Source of the DNA: Hydrogenispora ethanolica
GTDB lineage: Bacteria; Bacillota; UBA4882; UBA8346
Reading direction: 5' to 3'
DNA: 56,646 nucleotides
Assembly (NCBI RefSeq): GCF_004340685.1
Contig: NZ_SLUN01000038.1
Span: 1 to 56,646, forward strand
Shown here: one piece after another, positions 16,919 to 25,270 of the stretch
How positions within the stretch are numbered: the stretch's first letter is position 1
Layout: every line of letters starts with the position of its first letter
Translations under genes and position numbers: made by a program
Notes under the pieces: generated by a model
Database searches by the model: none
Told to the model about the DNA's origin: nothing
Seen by the model: only the letters and a program-made list of their open reading frames with translations

Positions 16919-17602
16919 CTACTCCTTTAAAATATAGCCCGAGCCCCGGACGGTATGGATCAAGCGGGTTGCGCCGTCCTGCTCCAGTTTGTTCCGGAGG
17001 TACCGGATATAGACTTCGACGATGTTGGATTCGCCGCCGAAATCATAGCCCCAGACGGCCTCGAGAATCATCCCTTTGGTCACTAACCGGCGTGGATTAG
17101 TCATCAGATAATATAACAGCTGGTATTCAGTGGTCGACAGGGCGATGGAGCGGCCGTTCCTGGACGCGGTGTGGGTGGCGGTATCCAGAGCCAGCTCCCC
17201 CAAGGACAATACCGGCGGCTCCGGTTGGTTGCCGTTGCGGCGCAGCAGGGCCCGGACCCGGGCCAACAGCTCCTCATAGGCGAAGGGCTTGATCAAATAA
17301 TCGTCGCCGCCGCTGTCAAGCCCCGCCACCCGGTCGCCGATATCATCGCGCGCCGACAGGAAAAGGACCGGGATCGCGGTCTTGGCCTTGAGTCTCTTGC
17401 ATACTTCGATGCCGGAAAGCCCCGGCATGGTCACATCCAGGATGACCAGGCCGGGCCGGAAACGGTCCACGGTCTCCAGCGCCGCGGCCCCGTCGTTGGA
17501 AACCTCGGTTTGGAATCCTTCGTAAGTCAATACCCGCTTGAGGGAATTGGCGATCATCGGATCGTCGTCGACCACCAGAATCTTGAGTCCGATCGTTGTC
17601 AC
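16919..17602 (-). CDS. OmpR-family response regulator (CusR-like)
   Basis: The roughly 227-aa regulator has a receiver domain (ILVVDDDP; phosphoacceptor D56 in GLVILDVTMPG; KP in DDYLIKPFAYEEL) and a C-terminal winged helix (LSTTEYQLLYYLMTNPRRLVTK ... VEVYIRYLRNKL). The GTG at 17602 is preferred because GGGAGG lies 5 nt before it; the TTG at 17617 would put that site inside the gene. It forms an operon with the kinase gene and probably activates the CusCBA-like operon. Confidence 0.9.
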   Translation of the reverse strand: MTTIGLKILVVDDDPMIANSLKRVLTYEGFQTEVSNDGAAALETVDRFRPGLVILDVTMPGLSGIEVCKRLKAKTAIPVLFLSARDDIGDRVAGLDSGGDDYLIKPFAYEELLARVRALLRRNGNQPEPPVLSLGELALDTATHTASRNGRSIALSTTEYQLLYYLMTNPRRLVTKGMILEAVWGYDFGGESNIVEVYIRYLRNKLEQDGATRLIHTVRGSGYILKE

Positions 17603-17814
17603 CGGAACCTCCCGCAATTTTTTATCACTATCCTAGCAATTTTTTGTGATGATTTTGTGAAGAAAAGCATCGGCTGCCGGTTTTGGTTCCGCCCGGAGCA
17701 CCCCTTACGTTTCAACCGGTTCCGGAATAGCCGCTCCAGTCCCGCCTGGCGGACTTTGGACCATCCATCGCGTCCACAGGGTCCGTTAGGATCATGATGC
17801 AACCGGAATAAAAT

Positions 17815-17855
17815 GAAAAAAGGGCTGCCTCTTGTGAAGACAGCCCTCCCTGAAT
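17815..17855 (-). terminator. Terminator after the Cys-repeat protein gene
   Basis: On the minus strand AGGGCTGTC pairs with GGCAGCCCT across a short loop and is followed by TTTTTTC. It lies about 45 bp beyond the stop of the gene ending at 17901, matching the direction of that gene. Confidence 0.7.
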
Positions 17856-17900
17856 GCGTATTCAATCCTGAAGTTTCAATCCGCTACAATTGTTTACCAG

Positions 17901-18155
17901 TTACCAGCATCTCCGCCGCCGGCCCAGAGAAACGACGACATAAGCCGGCGCCGCTGCGGTGGGGCATACTCCGACCGGAGCCACCGCCGTGGGACATATT
18001 CCGACCGGTGCTACCGCCGTGGGGCATACTCCAACCGGTGCTATCGAGGTACCCCATGCGCCGCCAAATCCCACCGGGGCGATCGGGGCACCGAAGGCTC
18101 TCGGAGCAAAGGTACCGCCGAAGCCCATCATGGAACCATCGCAACCACATGACAT
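17901..18155 (-). CDS. Small low-complexity protein with VAPVGxCPTA repeats
   Basis: This 84-aa protein begins MSCGCDGSMMGFGG. It then carries three to four 10-residue repeats of the form APVG-V/I-CPTAV, and ends VVVSLGRRRRCW. It has regularly spaced Cys (one per repeat) and no transmembrane segment. A GAGGTG ribosome site precedes the ATG and a terminator follows, which supports a real gene on this strand; overlapping frames on the plus strand lack these. The MSCG start and Gly/Cys content recall small spore-coat-like proteins, but I cannot assign it. Confidence 0.6.
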   Translation of the reverse strand: MSCGCDGSMMGFGGTFAPRAFGAPIAPVGFGGAWGTSIAPVGVCPTAVAPVGICPTAVAPVGVCPTAAAPAYVVVSLGRRRRCW

Positions 18156-18339
18156 GTTTATCACCTCTTGGATTTTGATTGGTTTTCTATTTTCTAGTAG
18201 TTATTGTATTAACCGCTGCAGTAATTGCGCACGTGCCAAAATATCATCTTTCAGGATGAAACGGGAGTTTCTGCTCCGCTTTGTTTATCGTTGCACCCAA
18301 AACCCCGGCGGATCGGCGGCGGGCTTTCACCCAGCCGGG

Positions 18340-19164
18340 TCAGCTCATCGGTTCCTTTCGCGCAACCGTCATCATCCTCGGCCCCAGGACCGGTTCATTC
18401 TCCAATAGCCGGGCCACCGCCAGGATGCGCTCTCTTTTGGCTTCATCCCGCCAACCATGATCCAGCTCCGGCACCAGCCACGCCGTGCCGATGACGCCGA
18501 GCGTCTTCTCATATTCCAATCCGGCTTCCCGGACTTCGTCCCGGATCTCCTCGGGCAGGTGAAAAAAGGCATTGGTAAACGTACTGATCCTGCGGGGATT
18601 GTTATTGCACAATCCGGTCAGCACTTCTTCCCGCATGACCGAGTAATAGGTCTCGTCAAACACCAGGCCGTTGGGGATGGCATAATTGATTCCGGCATAC
18701 CGGGTAATAGTGAAAGCCAACAGGATTCCGCCCGGTTTCAAAATGCGCCGGGCTTCCGACAAGGTTGCCAGGCGATCGTTACGGTCCGTCAAATGATAGA
18801 GCGGGCCGTGGGAGATCACCAGATCGACGCTGCCGTCGGCGATTTCCGGGAGCACCCGCGCGTCGCCGACGCTCGCCTTGAAACGATGGGTTTTGGGAGT
18901 GGCCTGCGCTTTTTGCTCCGCCAGCGCCACATGTTTGGGTACGATATCGATCAAATGGACGGAATGCCCCAGCGCGGCCAGCCATAAGGAATAAGCGCCC
19001 GTGGCGCCGCCGGCGTCGACGATCGTCAGTCCTTCTTTCCATAAATACCGCGCGATCAGCTCCTTGGCCCGTTCCTTCTCAAGCTGACCAAATCCGCCCT
19101 CCAGCCGCTTGTCTTCGTCCATAATCTCATATTGCCCGATAATATTGGCAGCGATATTATCCAT
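18340..19164 (-). CDS. SAM-dependent methyltransferase, class I
   Basis: This 274-aa cytoplasmic protein has a Rossmann methyltransferase core: motif I IVDAGGATGAYSLWLA, motif II LIDIVP, then SVGDARVLPEIADGSVDLVISHGPLYHL and LKPGGILLAF. The C-terminal half (AIPNGLVFDETYYSVMREEV) is typical of small-molecule or biotin-synthesis-like methylases of the UbiE/COQ5 group. The substrate is unknown. The ATG at 19164 lies behind AAGGAG and is preferred over the in-frame start at 19191. Apparently a single-gene unit. Confidence 0.85.
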   Translation of the reverse strand: MDNIAANIIGQYEIMDEDKRLEGGFGQLEKERAKELIARYLWKEGLTIVDAGGATGAYSLWLAALGHSVHLIDIVPKHVALAEQKAQATPKTHRFKASVGDARVLPEIADGSVDLVISHGPLYHLTDRNDRLATLSEARRILKPGGILLAFTITRYAGINYAIPNGLVFDETYYSVMREEVLTGLCNNNPRRISTFTNAFFHLPEEIRDEVREAGLEYEKTLGVIGTAWLVPELDHGWRDEAKRERILAVARLLENEPVLGPRMMTVARKEPMS

Positions 19165-19336
19165 CTTTTTTGCTCCTTTTTCCGATTCCACTATAATTTC
19201 CGACCGCGATGAATAAAACCAAAGAAAACCCTTTGGGTCAATGCTAACATTTTACCATTCTTCTCCAAAAAAGTGTGTGGTTTTTCTCCCGGAGCCACCC
19301 GCAAAGGCCGGGCACTGATAAGCACCTTGTTTGGTT

Positions 19337-20128
19337 TCATCTTAATTGCTTCTCCAGCCTTCCTTGGCTTACCATCACCATGTTTTGCTTTTTGTTCCGG
19401 CCCATATTGGCGATTAATTTGTCAACCGAAAAGGGTTTGCCATGGGCCGGCATAATCCGCTTGGCCCCTGCGGCAATGAGCCTTTGCCAACTGCGGTAAT
19501 ATTCATCCAGATCGCTCACCCCGATAACGCAGTACTTTGTCCCGGCGAACCGCAGCATGTTGGCTGCCGCGTCCCCAACCAAAGTGTCCCCGTCGTCCAA
19601 CAAAACCGAAAGCGAATCGATGGTATGACCCGGTGTCTTGATAATCCGGCCCTTCAAGCCGATCCCGATGGCTTCCAAACGGGTTTCGCCGGAGATTAGA
19701 ATGTCGTTGGGACGCACCTCATAAGGGGGGAATTTGAGATTTCGGTTTTTCGGGACATACTTCTTTAACGTCAGCATGATGATAAAGCGTTTTAGCGTCA
19801 GTAACAAGCGAACCCGCCGGTTGATTACTCCTTTGGGGTGCGCGGCATCGTTTTCACCCCTTGCCAACAGCTCTTTGGCGCATCGCGACATCACCACCTG
19901 AATCCGGGGATTCTCTTTCACAATGAGATTCAAAAGTCCGGCATGATCATCATGATGATGGGTCAAGATGATCTGACGAAGCTGGGAAAACTCGACCCCC
20001 GCCTCTTGAAGGCGTCGACGGAACAATTCCCAATCCGCTTCATATCCGGTATCAATGAGAACATATCCCTCCTTGGTTTTGAGCAAGAAACAATGGGTCA
20101 CGCTGAGTTTTAAAGTGATGATATCCAT
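19337..20128 (-). CDS. Metallo-beta-lactamase-fold hydrolase
   Basis: This 263-aa protein carries the zinc-binding signature LTHHHDDHAG (H57, H59, D61, H62). Later ligands are in TPGHTIDSLSV, GDAAAN and PAHGKPF. The N-terminal LIDTGYE is typical of the family. The substrate is unknown. GGAGGG precedes the ATG. A 17-bp palindrome at 20170-20186, identical in its arms to one before the neighbouring marR gene, lies 42 bp upstream, so it is probably controlled by that MarR protein. Confidence 0.88.
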   Translation of the reverse strand: MDIITLKLSVTHCFLLKTKEGYVLIDTGYEADWELFRRRLQEAGVEFSQLRQIILTHHHDDHAGLLNLIVKENPRIQVVMSRCAKELLARGENDAAHPKGVINRRVRLLLTLKRFIIMLTLKKYVPKNRNLKFPPYEVRPNDILISGETRLEAIGIGLKGRIIKTPGHTIDSLSVLLDDGDTLVGDAAANMLRFAGTKYCVIGVSDLDEYYRSWQRLIAAGAKRIMPAHGKPFSVDKLIANMGRNKKQNMVMVSQGRLEKQLR

Positions 20129-20169
20129 GGAGACCCTCCGATTCCTCTTACTTTTCAGTAAATACCCGA

Positions 20170-20186
20170 TGTTTAGTTGCTAAACA
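20170..20186. promoter_or_regulatory. MarR operator 1 (before the MBL-fold gene)
   Basis: TGTTTAGTTGCTAAACA is a 17-bp inverted repeat with arms TGTTTAG/CTAAACA. The same arms recur at 20731-20747. It lies between the marR gene and the MBL-fold gene, as expected for regulation of the latter. Confidence 0.7.
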
Positions 20187-20258
20187 TGATTGCAAAAAAA
20201 TTCCCCTTGATTGCTTTGATCGCTGCCAATTCCATTCAGCAATTGTTATGAGCCAACT

Positions 20259-20723
20259 TTATCGGAAACGTTTATCAAAAAATTCCTCGATAATATCTTG
20301 GATTTTTCCTAAAAAACTTATTTGCTCATCGGAGCAATCCGCCAACAATTGAGCGATCTCAGAATACATTTTCGCGTGATACTCCTGGTGCTTTTGATGA
20401 ATTGTCAGCCCCTGTTCGGTGAGGGTTAAAGCGACCTCGTTCGTTCCCGGCGCTGCAAAAGTTTTATTCACGAAGCCTTTTTTGACCAACTTATCAATCA
20501 CTTGGGAAACTGCCCCTTTGGTGATGCCTAAGAGCAGTGCCAATTCGGTAACGTTGATATTCTGATGATCGCCGATCGCGGCAATGGTATGTACTTCGGA
20601 CCGGAACAACCTGTTTCCGATCCCATAGTCGTGGGCCCGTTTCTCTCCCGTACTGTATTTATTCATAATCCGGCTGAACTGCTGTGTTAACTTTTGCAAT
20701 TGTTCTTGGCTGGAAATGATCAT
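20259..20723 (-). CDS. MarR-family transcriptional regulator
   Basis: This 154-aa protein has a winged helix (about 45-115: NVTELALLLGITKGAVSQVIDKLVKKGFV, then wing NEVALTLTEQG). Its own gene and the downstream MBL-fold gene are each preceded by the same 17-bp palindrome. A near-perfect promoter (TTGACT-N17-TATATT) sits directly upstream with the operator over the start point. Autorepression plus control of the hydrolase gene is therefore likely. The ligand is unknown. Confidence 0.88.
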   Translation of the reverse strand: MIISSQEQLQKLTQQFSRIMNKYSTGEKRAHDYGIGNRLFRSEVHTIAAIGDHQNINVTELALLLGITKGAVSQVIDKLVKKGFVNKTFAAPGTNEVALTLTEQGLTIHQKHQEYHAKMYSEIAQLLADCSDEQISFLGKIQDIIEEFFDKRFR

Positions 20724-20730
20724 CGCCCCT

Positions 20731-20784
20731 TGTTTAGTAACTAAACATCAAATTAAATATAACTCTCATAGAAATCAAAGTCAA
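20731..20784 (-). promoter_or_regulatory. marR promoter and MarR operator 2
   Basis: On the minus strand TTGACT (20784-20779), a 17-nt spacer and TATATT (20761-20756) form a strong promoter. The palindrome TGTTTAGTAACTAAACA (20731-20747) covers the expected start point. It shares both 7-bp arms with the operator at 20170. Confidence 0.7.
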
Positions 20785-20865
20785 GATAAATTGAGCAACT
20801 GCTTTTCCTTGCAGACCCCCGCTTGATCGCTTAAGCACGACCTCAAGCACTTCCTTTACTCCATA

Positions 20866-21369
20866 CTAAGGATTATCATCCTGCCTGCACCCGTCCATGG
20901 CCGGGTTTGCTTTGATCTTTTCCGAAACGGGGCGGAATAGTTTATCCACTTTCCCCAACGCATAGATAATGGTATCCGCATCTTCAGCGGATAAGCCCTG
21001 GAAATTGAAAATATCATCCAAAAACTTATTCCTATAATCGAGCAGGCTCCGGTTATTCTCCATAAACTCCGGCGACAGCGATAAATGCACCGAACGGCGA
21101 TTATCCTTGGGTATCTGGCGAACGACAACGCCTTGATTCACCAGCCTATCCACAATGGAGGAAACCGTGCTTTGGGATAATCCCATTTTTTTGGTGAGTT
21201 CATTGAGCATGATATCGGGTGTTTCATACAGTATGAACACCAAATTGAGCTGCGGTAAAGTGAATCCGTAGGCTCTGAACTTTTGAGCGGCCACTTCGCG
21301 CATTTTCCGCTGGATGGACCGGAAAAGTTCTACGATTTTCTCCATTTGATCATTCGAGCACTGCTGCAT
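20866..21369 (-). CDS. MarR-family regulator of the adjacent multidrug efflux operon
   Basis: This 167-aa protein has a winged-helix core (MLNELTKKMGLSQSTVSSIVDRLVNQGVVVRQIPKDNRRSVHLSLSP, about 54-100). The DxRR wing (DNRRSVHLSL) is the classic MarR signature. The gene overlaps the end of the MFS transporter gene by 20 bp, with GGGGAGGG inside that gene as ribosome site, so it is the last gene of the efflux operon. It probably represses the operon from the promoter near 24700. Confidence 0.88.
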   Translation of the reverse strand: MQQCSNDQMEKIVELFRSIQRKMREVAAQKFRAYGFTLPQLNLVFILYETPDIMLNELTKKMGLSQSTVSSIVDRLVNQGVVVRQIPKDNRRSVHLSLSPEFMENNRSLLDYRNKFLDDIFNFQGLSAEDADTIIYALGKVDKLFRPVSEKIKANPAMDGCRQDDNP

Positions 21370-22936
21370 GGGTCAATCCCTCCCCTTCATCCGGATGATC
21401 CCCGTTTTGAGAAGTATCTTTCTGCTTGCCCCGCATGAAGAATACCACGATGATGGCTATCGCCACGGCAACGACCGTAATGGCAATGGCATAGTCCATC
21501 GCATCCACATAAGCCTGCTTATATACCAATCCATAGATTACAGAGGTAGCGGCGCCCTGGGCTTCCGCCGTTGAAAACCGGTTTGTCGTAAACAACCCTT
21601 GAAGCTGGTTGAACATCGTTGCGGCTTGGGAATTAAAGGCCGTCACCTGTTCCGACAGCCGGGCATAATTCGTGTTGACCCGGGCATTCAGGGTCATGGT
21701 CATAATCGTAACACTGAGCGAGCCCATCACCTGACGGATCGTATTGGATAATGCCGAGGCCCTTCCTACCAGCCTTTGAGGAACGGCATTCATTCCCGAG
21801 GTATTGATCGGCATCATCGAAAGCCCGAGGCCGATTCCCCGGATGACCAGCAAGAAGCTGATGAATTCTTTGCTGGTATTGAGATTGATAAATGAAAGTT
21901 CATACGAAGCCCACGCCAAAAGAAACAGGCCCGGAACCGCCACCGGTTTGGCACCGACTTTATCAAAAATAAAACCGCTGACGGGCATCAAGATTCCCGT
22001 CGCGACGGCCGACGGCAACATGATGAGCCCGGTTTCCATGGCGGTATAACCGCGCATGTTTTGCAGAAAAACCGGGAGAATATAGGTCGCTCCCATCAGC
22101 GAAAACGTCGTAATACAACTAATCACCTGGCTGATACTGAAATCAAAGATCGTAAACACCCGTAAATCCAACAACGGATCAAGGTGGGTCAATTCATTGA
22201 CGACAAACAGCATAAGACAAAATCCGCCCAATGTCAATAAAAGAGGATTCTTAATGTCGCTCCAATCAATATTGGACCCTTCACCCAGGACATAGAGGAT
22301 GCTTACCAGCCCCACCGTGGAGGAGATAAAGCCAATCCAGTCAAATCCCTTGGCGGGCTTGACAACGGACGGTTTTAAGAGAATGACGGCCAAGGCGACG
22401 CAAATGATACCGATCGGCACATTGACATAGAAAATCAAACGCCAGTCCAATTTCTCAATGATATAACCGCCCAGCGTCGGCCCGATAGCCGGAGCCGCCA
22501 TGGAGGCAATGCCCCAAAATCCCAAGGCCATGCCGCGTTCCGCGGGCGGAATGATCTCATAAATAATCGACATGGCCACCGGCATGATCATTCCGCCGCC
22601 CAGAGCCTGGATCACCCGGAAAACAATCATCGAGCTATTGCTCCAGGCAAATCCGCAAAAAAAGGATCCCACGGTAAACATGATCAGCGCGAAAATAAAG
22701 ACCTTTTTGGTCCCCAGGATATCACCGAGATACCCGGTGAGCGGGATAATGGCTCCCAAAGCGAGAGTGTAGGCGGTCAGGATCCATTTTACGTCATCCA
22801 AAGAGACGCCAAAAACCGCCATCAATTTCGGGATGGCGATATTGACAATACTGCTGTCCAGAATCGACATAAAGGTTCCAATGACGCATACCAGCAGCGC
22901 CATCCATTTATATAAGGCACCTTGCTGCTCTTCCAT
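21350..22936 (-). CDS. DHA2-family MFS multidrug transporter (EmrB-like)
   Basis: This 528-aa protein is predicted to have 14 transmembrane helices. Typical motifs are LDSSIVNIAIPKL (TM1), LTGYLGDILGTKKVFIFAL (motif A) and GGGMIMPVAMSIIYEIIPPAERGMALGFWG. It exports hydrophobic drugs with proton antiport, working with an EmrA-type adaptor. Two adaptor genes lie directly upstream (gaps 15 and 18 bp), which supports a multicomponent pump. No channel gene is in this operon, so it may use a channel encoded elsewhere. Confidence 0.92.
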   Translation of the reverse strand: MEEQQGALYKWMALLVCVIGTFMSILDSSIVNIAIPKLMAVFGVSLDDVKWILTAYTLALGAIIPLTGYLGDILGTKKVFIFALIMFTVGSFFCGFAWSNSSMIVFRVIQALGGGMIMPVAMSIIYEIIPPAERGMALGFWGIASMAAPAIGPTLGGYIIEKLDWRLIFYVNVPIGIICVALAVILLKPSVVKPAKGFDWIGFISSTVGLVSILYVLGEGSNIDWSDIKNPLLLTLGGFCLMLFVVNELTHLDPLLDLRVFTIFDFSISQVISCITTFSLMGATYILPVFLQNMRGYTAMETGLIMLPSAVATGILMPVSGFIFDKVGAKPVAVPGLFLLAWASYELSFINLNTSKEFISFLLVIRGIGLGLSMMPINTSGMNAVPQRLVGRASALSNTIRQVMGSLSVTIMTMTLNARVNTNYARLSEQVTAFNSQAATMFNQLQGLFTTNRFSTAEAQGAATSVIYGLVYKQAYVDAMDYAIAITVVAVAIAIIVVFFMRGKQKDTSQNGDHPDEGEGLTHAAVLE

Positions 22937-22951
22937 ATACCCATCACTCCG

Positions 22952-23605
22952 TTACTGAATATGAATTTTGATCACAGCGTTGGTGCCGGGCAAAAATTTC
23001 TCATGGGTCTGGTCCAGTTGAATTTTGACCGGTATTTTTTGAACCACCTTGGTAAAAGTGCCGCTAGTGGAGGCGGGCAGCAAAGAAAAGGTCGAATTGG
23101 AGGCCTGCCCAATCGATCGGACTTTACCCGTAAAGCTTTTTCCCTCAAACTGATCAATGGTGATATCCACGAACTGTCCCGGCCGGACCCGGCCGACTTG
23201 AGTCTCTTCGATATTGGCATTGACGTATAATTTTTGGGGGTCGACCATCACTGCCAGGGTTTGACCAACGATTTCAAACTCACCCACGGTACCCTGTTTC
23301 TTGAGGATAATGCCGTCGATCGGCGCCCGGATCACCGACTGCTCGATATCGGCATCCGCCAGGTTGAGCACTTCCTGCCGCCCCAAAATTTGATCCTTGA
23401 TTACAGTATCGCCTTCTTCGACGTTGAATTCAAGGAGTTTGCCGGAAATTTGCGGACTCACCTTCACCAGATCTCCGGTGAGTGTGGCGTCCTCGGTGGC
23501 GATGAAATAGGTATTATTATACCAATAGTACAGCACGACGCCCGCCAGTGCGACGACCATTGCCGCTAATATTCCGATCATCAGTACCTTGCGTTTTCCA
23601 TCCAT
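22952..23605 (-). CDS. EmrA/HlyD-like adaptor, short form
   Basis: This 217-aa protein has an N-terminal membrane anchor (LMIGILAAMVVALAGVVLYYW). A split lipoyl/barrel-sandwich domain follows (LVKVSPQISGKLLEFNVEEGDTVIKDQIL ... SVIRAPIDGIILKKQGTVGEFEIVGQ), then a beta-barrel (VNANIEETQVGRVRPGQFVDITID). The long coiled-coil hairpin of full-length EmrA is missing. It is translated between a lipoprotein adaptor and the MFS pump. Confidence 0.88.
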   Translation of the reverse strand: MDGKRKVLMIGILAAMVVALAGVVLYYWYNNTYFIATEDATLTGDLVKVSPQISGKLLEFNVEEGDTVIKDQILGRQEVLNLADADIEQSVIRAPIDGIILKKQGTVGEFEIVGQTLAVMVDPQKLYVNANIEETQVGRVRPGQFVDITIDQFEGKSFTGKVRSIGQASNSTFSLLPASTSGTFTKVVQKIPVKIQLDQTHEKFLPGTNAVIKIHIQ

Positions 23606-23623
23606 ATTCTTTTCTCCCTGCCT

Positions 23624-24595
23624 TTACTTTTTCAAAGCGATCTCGGCAAACATCCCGGGTTTCAAACCCGGATCCGCAGTCGAGAGGACCACTTTCACCA
23701 GCACATTTTTACTTAGCGAATTGACCACCGAATTGACCACGGCAATCTCGCCGTCGAATTTCTTGCCCGGGATTTCCGAAACTTTGACGATGACCCGTTG
23801 CCCCTGTTTTACCTTTCCTATCAGACTCGCGGGCAGATAAGCATCCACGCACAGGTGGTCATTATTTACAATGGAAACCAAGGCGACGCCGGGGGAGGCC
23901 AGTTCCCCCACGTTGATGTTTTTGGCGGTGACAGTCCCGGATATGGGCGCCAGGATCGTGCCGTTGCTTAATTGGGTTTTGGTGACTCCCAAAGCCGCCT
24001 GGGCCTGTTTGAGCTGGCTTTCGGAGATATTTACGGTTTCCTTGGTCTCCCCCTGTTTCAACATGTCCAATTGCTGCTGCGCCGATTTGTATTGCGCTTC
24101 AGCCGCGGCCAATTGCGTCTGGGCGGATTCAAACTGGAGGAGGGGGACCGCTTCTTGTTGATAAAGTTCTTTGATGCGATCGTAACTTTTTTTGGAATTT
24201 CGATAACTAATGGTCGCGCCTTCCAAATTGGCCTGGGCCTGGGAAATCTGATTTTCCCGGGAACCCGCCAAAATTTTGCTCAAATTGGCTTGCGCCGTCG
24301 AAACCGCGGCTTCAGCCTGCCTTAGCTGAGCCCGGATATCACTGGTATCCAAAATGATGAGCGGATCGCCCTGTTTCACCCGTGAGCCGACGTCGACATT
24401 GATTCGAGCCACCCTCGCGGTTATTTTAGCAGTGACGGCTGCTTGAGTTGTGGCATCCACTTTGCCGGCCATGATATAAACCTCTCGGGATGGCTTGGCC
24501 GGCCGGTTCTGGAGACGGGCGGCGGATTGATTGGCCTGCCCACATCCGCCGAGCAGCAAGGCTGTGAATACAACAAGCGGAATCATTCGTTTCAT
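23624..24595 (-). CDS. Lipoprotein membrane-fusion adaptor with coiled-coil hairpin
   Basis: This 323-aa protein has a lipoprotein signal (LLLGGCGQ, lipidated Cys at about 18). A lipoyl half-domain follows (AKITARVARINVDVGSRVKQGDPLI), then an extended alpha-helical hairpin with Gln/Ala-rich repeats (about 100-200), a second lipoyl half (APISGTVTAKNINVGELASPG) and a beta-barrel. It is the first gene of the MFP-MFP-MFS-MarR operon. Long-hairpin and short-form adaptors in one operon are unusual and may divide the reach to an outer-membrane channel between them. Confidence 0.88.
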   Translation of the reverse strand: MKRMIPLVVFTALLLGGCGQANQSAARLQNRPAKPSREVYIMAGKVDATTQAAVTAKITARVARINVDVGSRVKQGDPLIILDTSDIRAQLRQAEAAVSTAQANLSKILAGSRENQISQAQANLEGATISYRNSKKSYDRIKELYQQEAVPLLQFESAQTQLAAAEAQYKSAQQQLDMLKQGETKETVNISESQLKQAQAALGVTKTQLSNGTILAPISGTVTAKNINVGELASPGVALVSIVNNDHLCVDAYLPASLIGKVKQGQRVIVKVSEIPGKKFDGEIAVVNSVVNSLSKNVLVKVVLSTADPGLKPGMFAEIALKK

Positions 24596-24643
24596 TTTGA
24601 ACTCCTACAGTTAGTTGTTAATAAAAAATCTTGCACGAAATAA

Positions 24644-24702
24644 TCGTATACGAACAATTTTTATGCGATATTTATTTTACTATGATGTTCCATTGTTGTC
24701 AA
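24644..24702 (-). promoter_or_regulatory. Promoter and palindrome of the EmrAB-like operon
   Basis: On the minus strand TTGACA (24702-24697), a 17-nt spacer and TAAAAT (24679-24674) make a strong promoter. A 10-bp palindrome TCGTATACGA (24644-24653) lies just after the expected start point, with a related TTCGTGCAAGA half-site next to it. It is a candidate site for the operon's own MarR protein. Confidence 0.65.
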
Positions 24703-24798
24703 TCATAATGGCGAATTCGAAATATCATCCTCGCAGCGCGTTTATTCCCAATAATGGTAACCGGGTTGAAACAGATTCGGTCCTTCTTCGATGCCACG

Positions 24799-24826
24799 AT
24801 AAAAAAAGGCGGGATCATCCCGCCTC
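24799..24826 (-). terminator. Terminator of the small membrane protein gene
   Basis: GGCGGGATCATCCCGCC (24808-24824) is a perfect inverted repeat. On the minus strand it is followed by seven T. It lies about 70 bp beyond the stop of the gene ending at 24896. Confidence 0.85.
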
Positions 24827-24895
24827 TGCAACTTGATATTGACTGATCTTCCCTCCCGCTTCAACGGAATCGGTTCCTCCGGGTCGGCCGCCTGA

Positions 24896-25135
24896 TTATT
24901 TCTTCTCCTTTTTGGGCAGGCACATCATCACCATCATCCCGATCATCAGCAGCGGGCAAATCAATGATGCCAGCCAACTCCATTTCAATGAAACGCCGAT
25001 TGCCGGCGCAAAGAAGGCGATACCGAGCGGTATCAGGCAACACAAAACCATCAATAGCATATGGCCGCGATGATCTTTGCCGGAACGCCCCTGGTGGCAT
25101 GGAGGAATTTTCTTTTCGTCTACATCCTGACTCAT
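24896..25135 (-). CDS. Small DUF2933-like membrane protein
   Basis: This 79-aa protein has a His/Cys/Lys-rich N-terminus (KKIPPCHQGRSGKDHRGH). Two transmembrane helices follow (LLMVLCCLIPLGIAFFAP and WLASLICPLLMIGMMVMMCLP), then a KKEKK tail. This matches my memory of DUF2933-type small proteins often found near heavy-metal genes. A GAGGTGG ribosome site precedes the ATG and a strong terminator follows, so it is a single-gene unit. An overlapping 96-codon frame on the same strand is a shadow. Confidence 0.65.
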   Translation of the reverse strand: MSQDVDEKKIPPCHQGRSGKDHRGHMLLMVLCCLIPLGIAFFAPAIGVSLKWSWLASLICPLLMIGMMVMMCLPKKEKK

Positions 25136-25270
25136 CCGGATTCCACCTCATTTCATCAATTAAAGGTTTGTAACAGATGATTTTATCCTACACCAAACCC
25201 ATGAAGTTTTTATGAAGAAATCCGCTATTATTGGGATGAGGTATTATCAACCCGGGTCCGGCTTCATTGC

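Noticed and set aside
17959-18408. Plus-strand frame with HTPTGATAVG repeats
   Set aside because: It is the complement of the Cys-repeat gene, which has the ribosome site and terminator on the minus strand.
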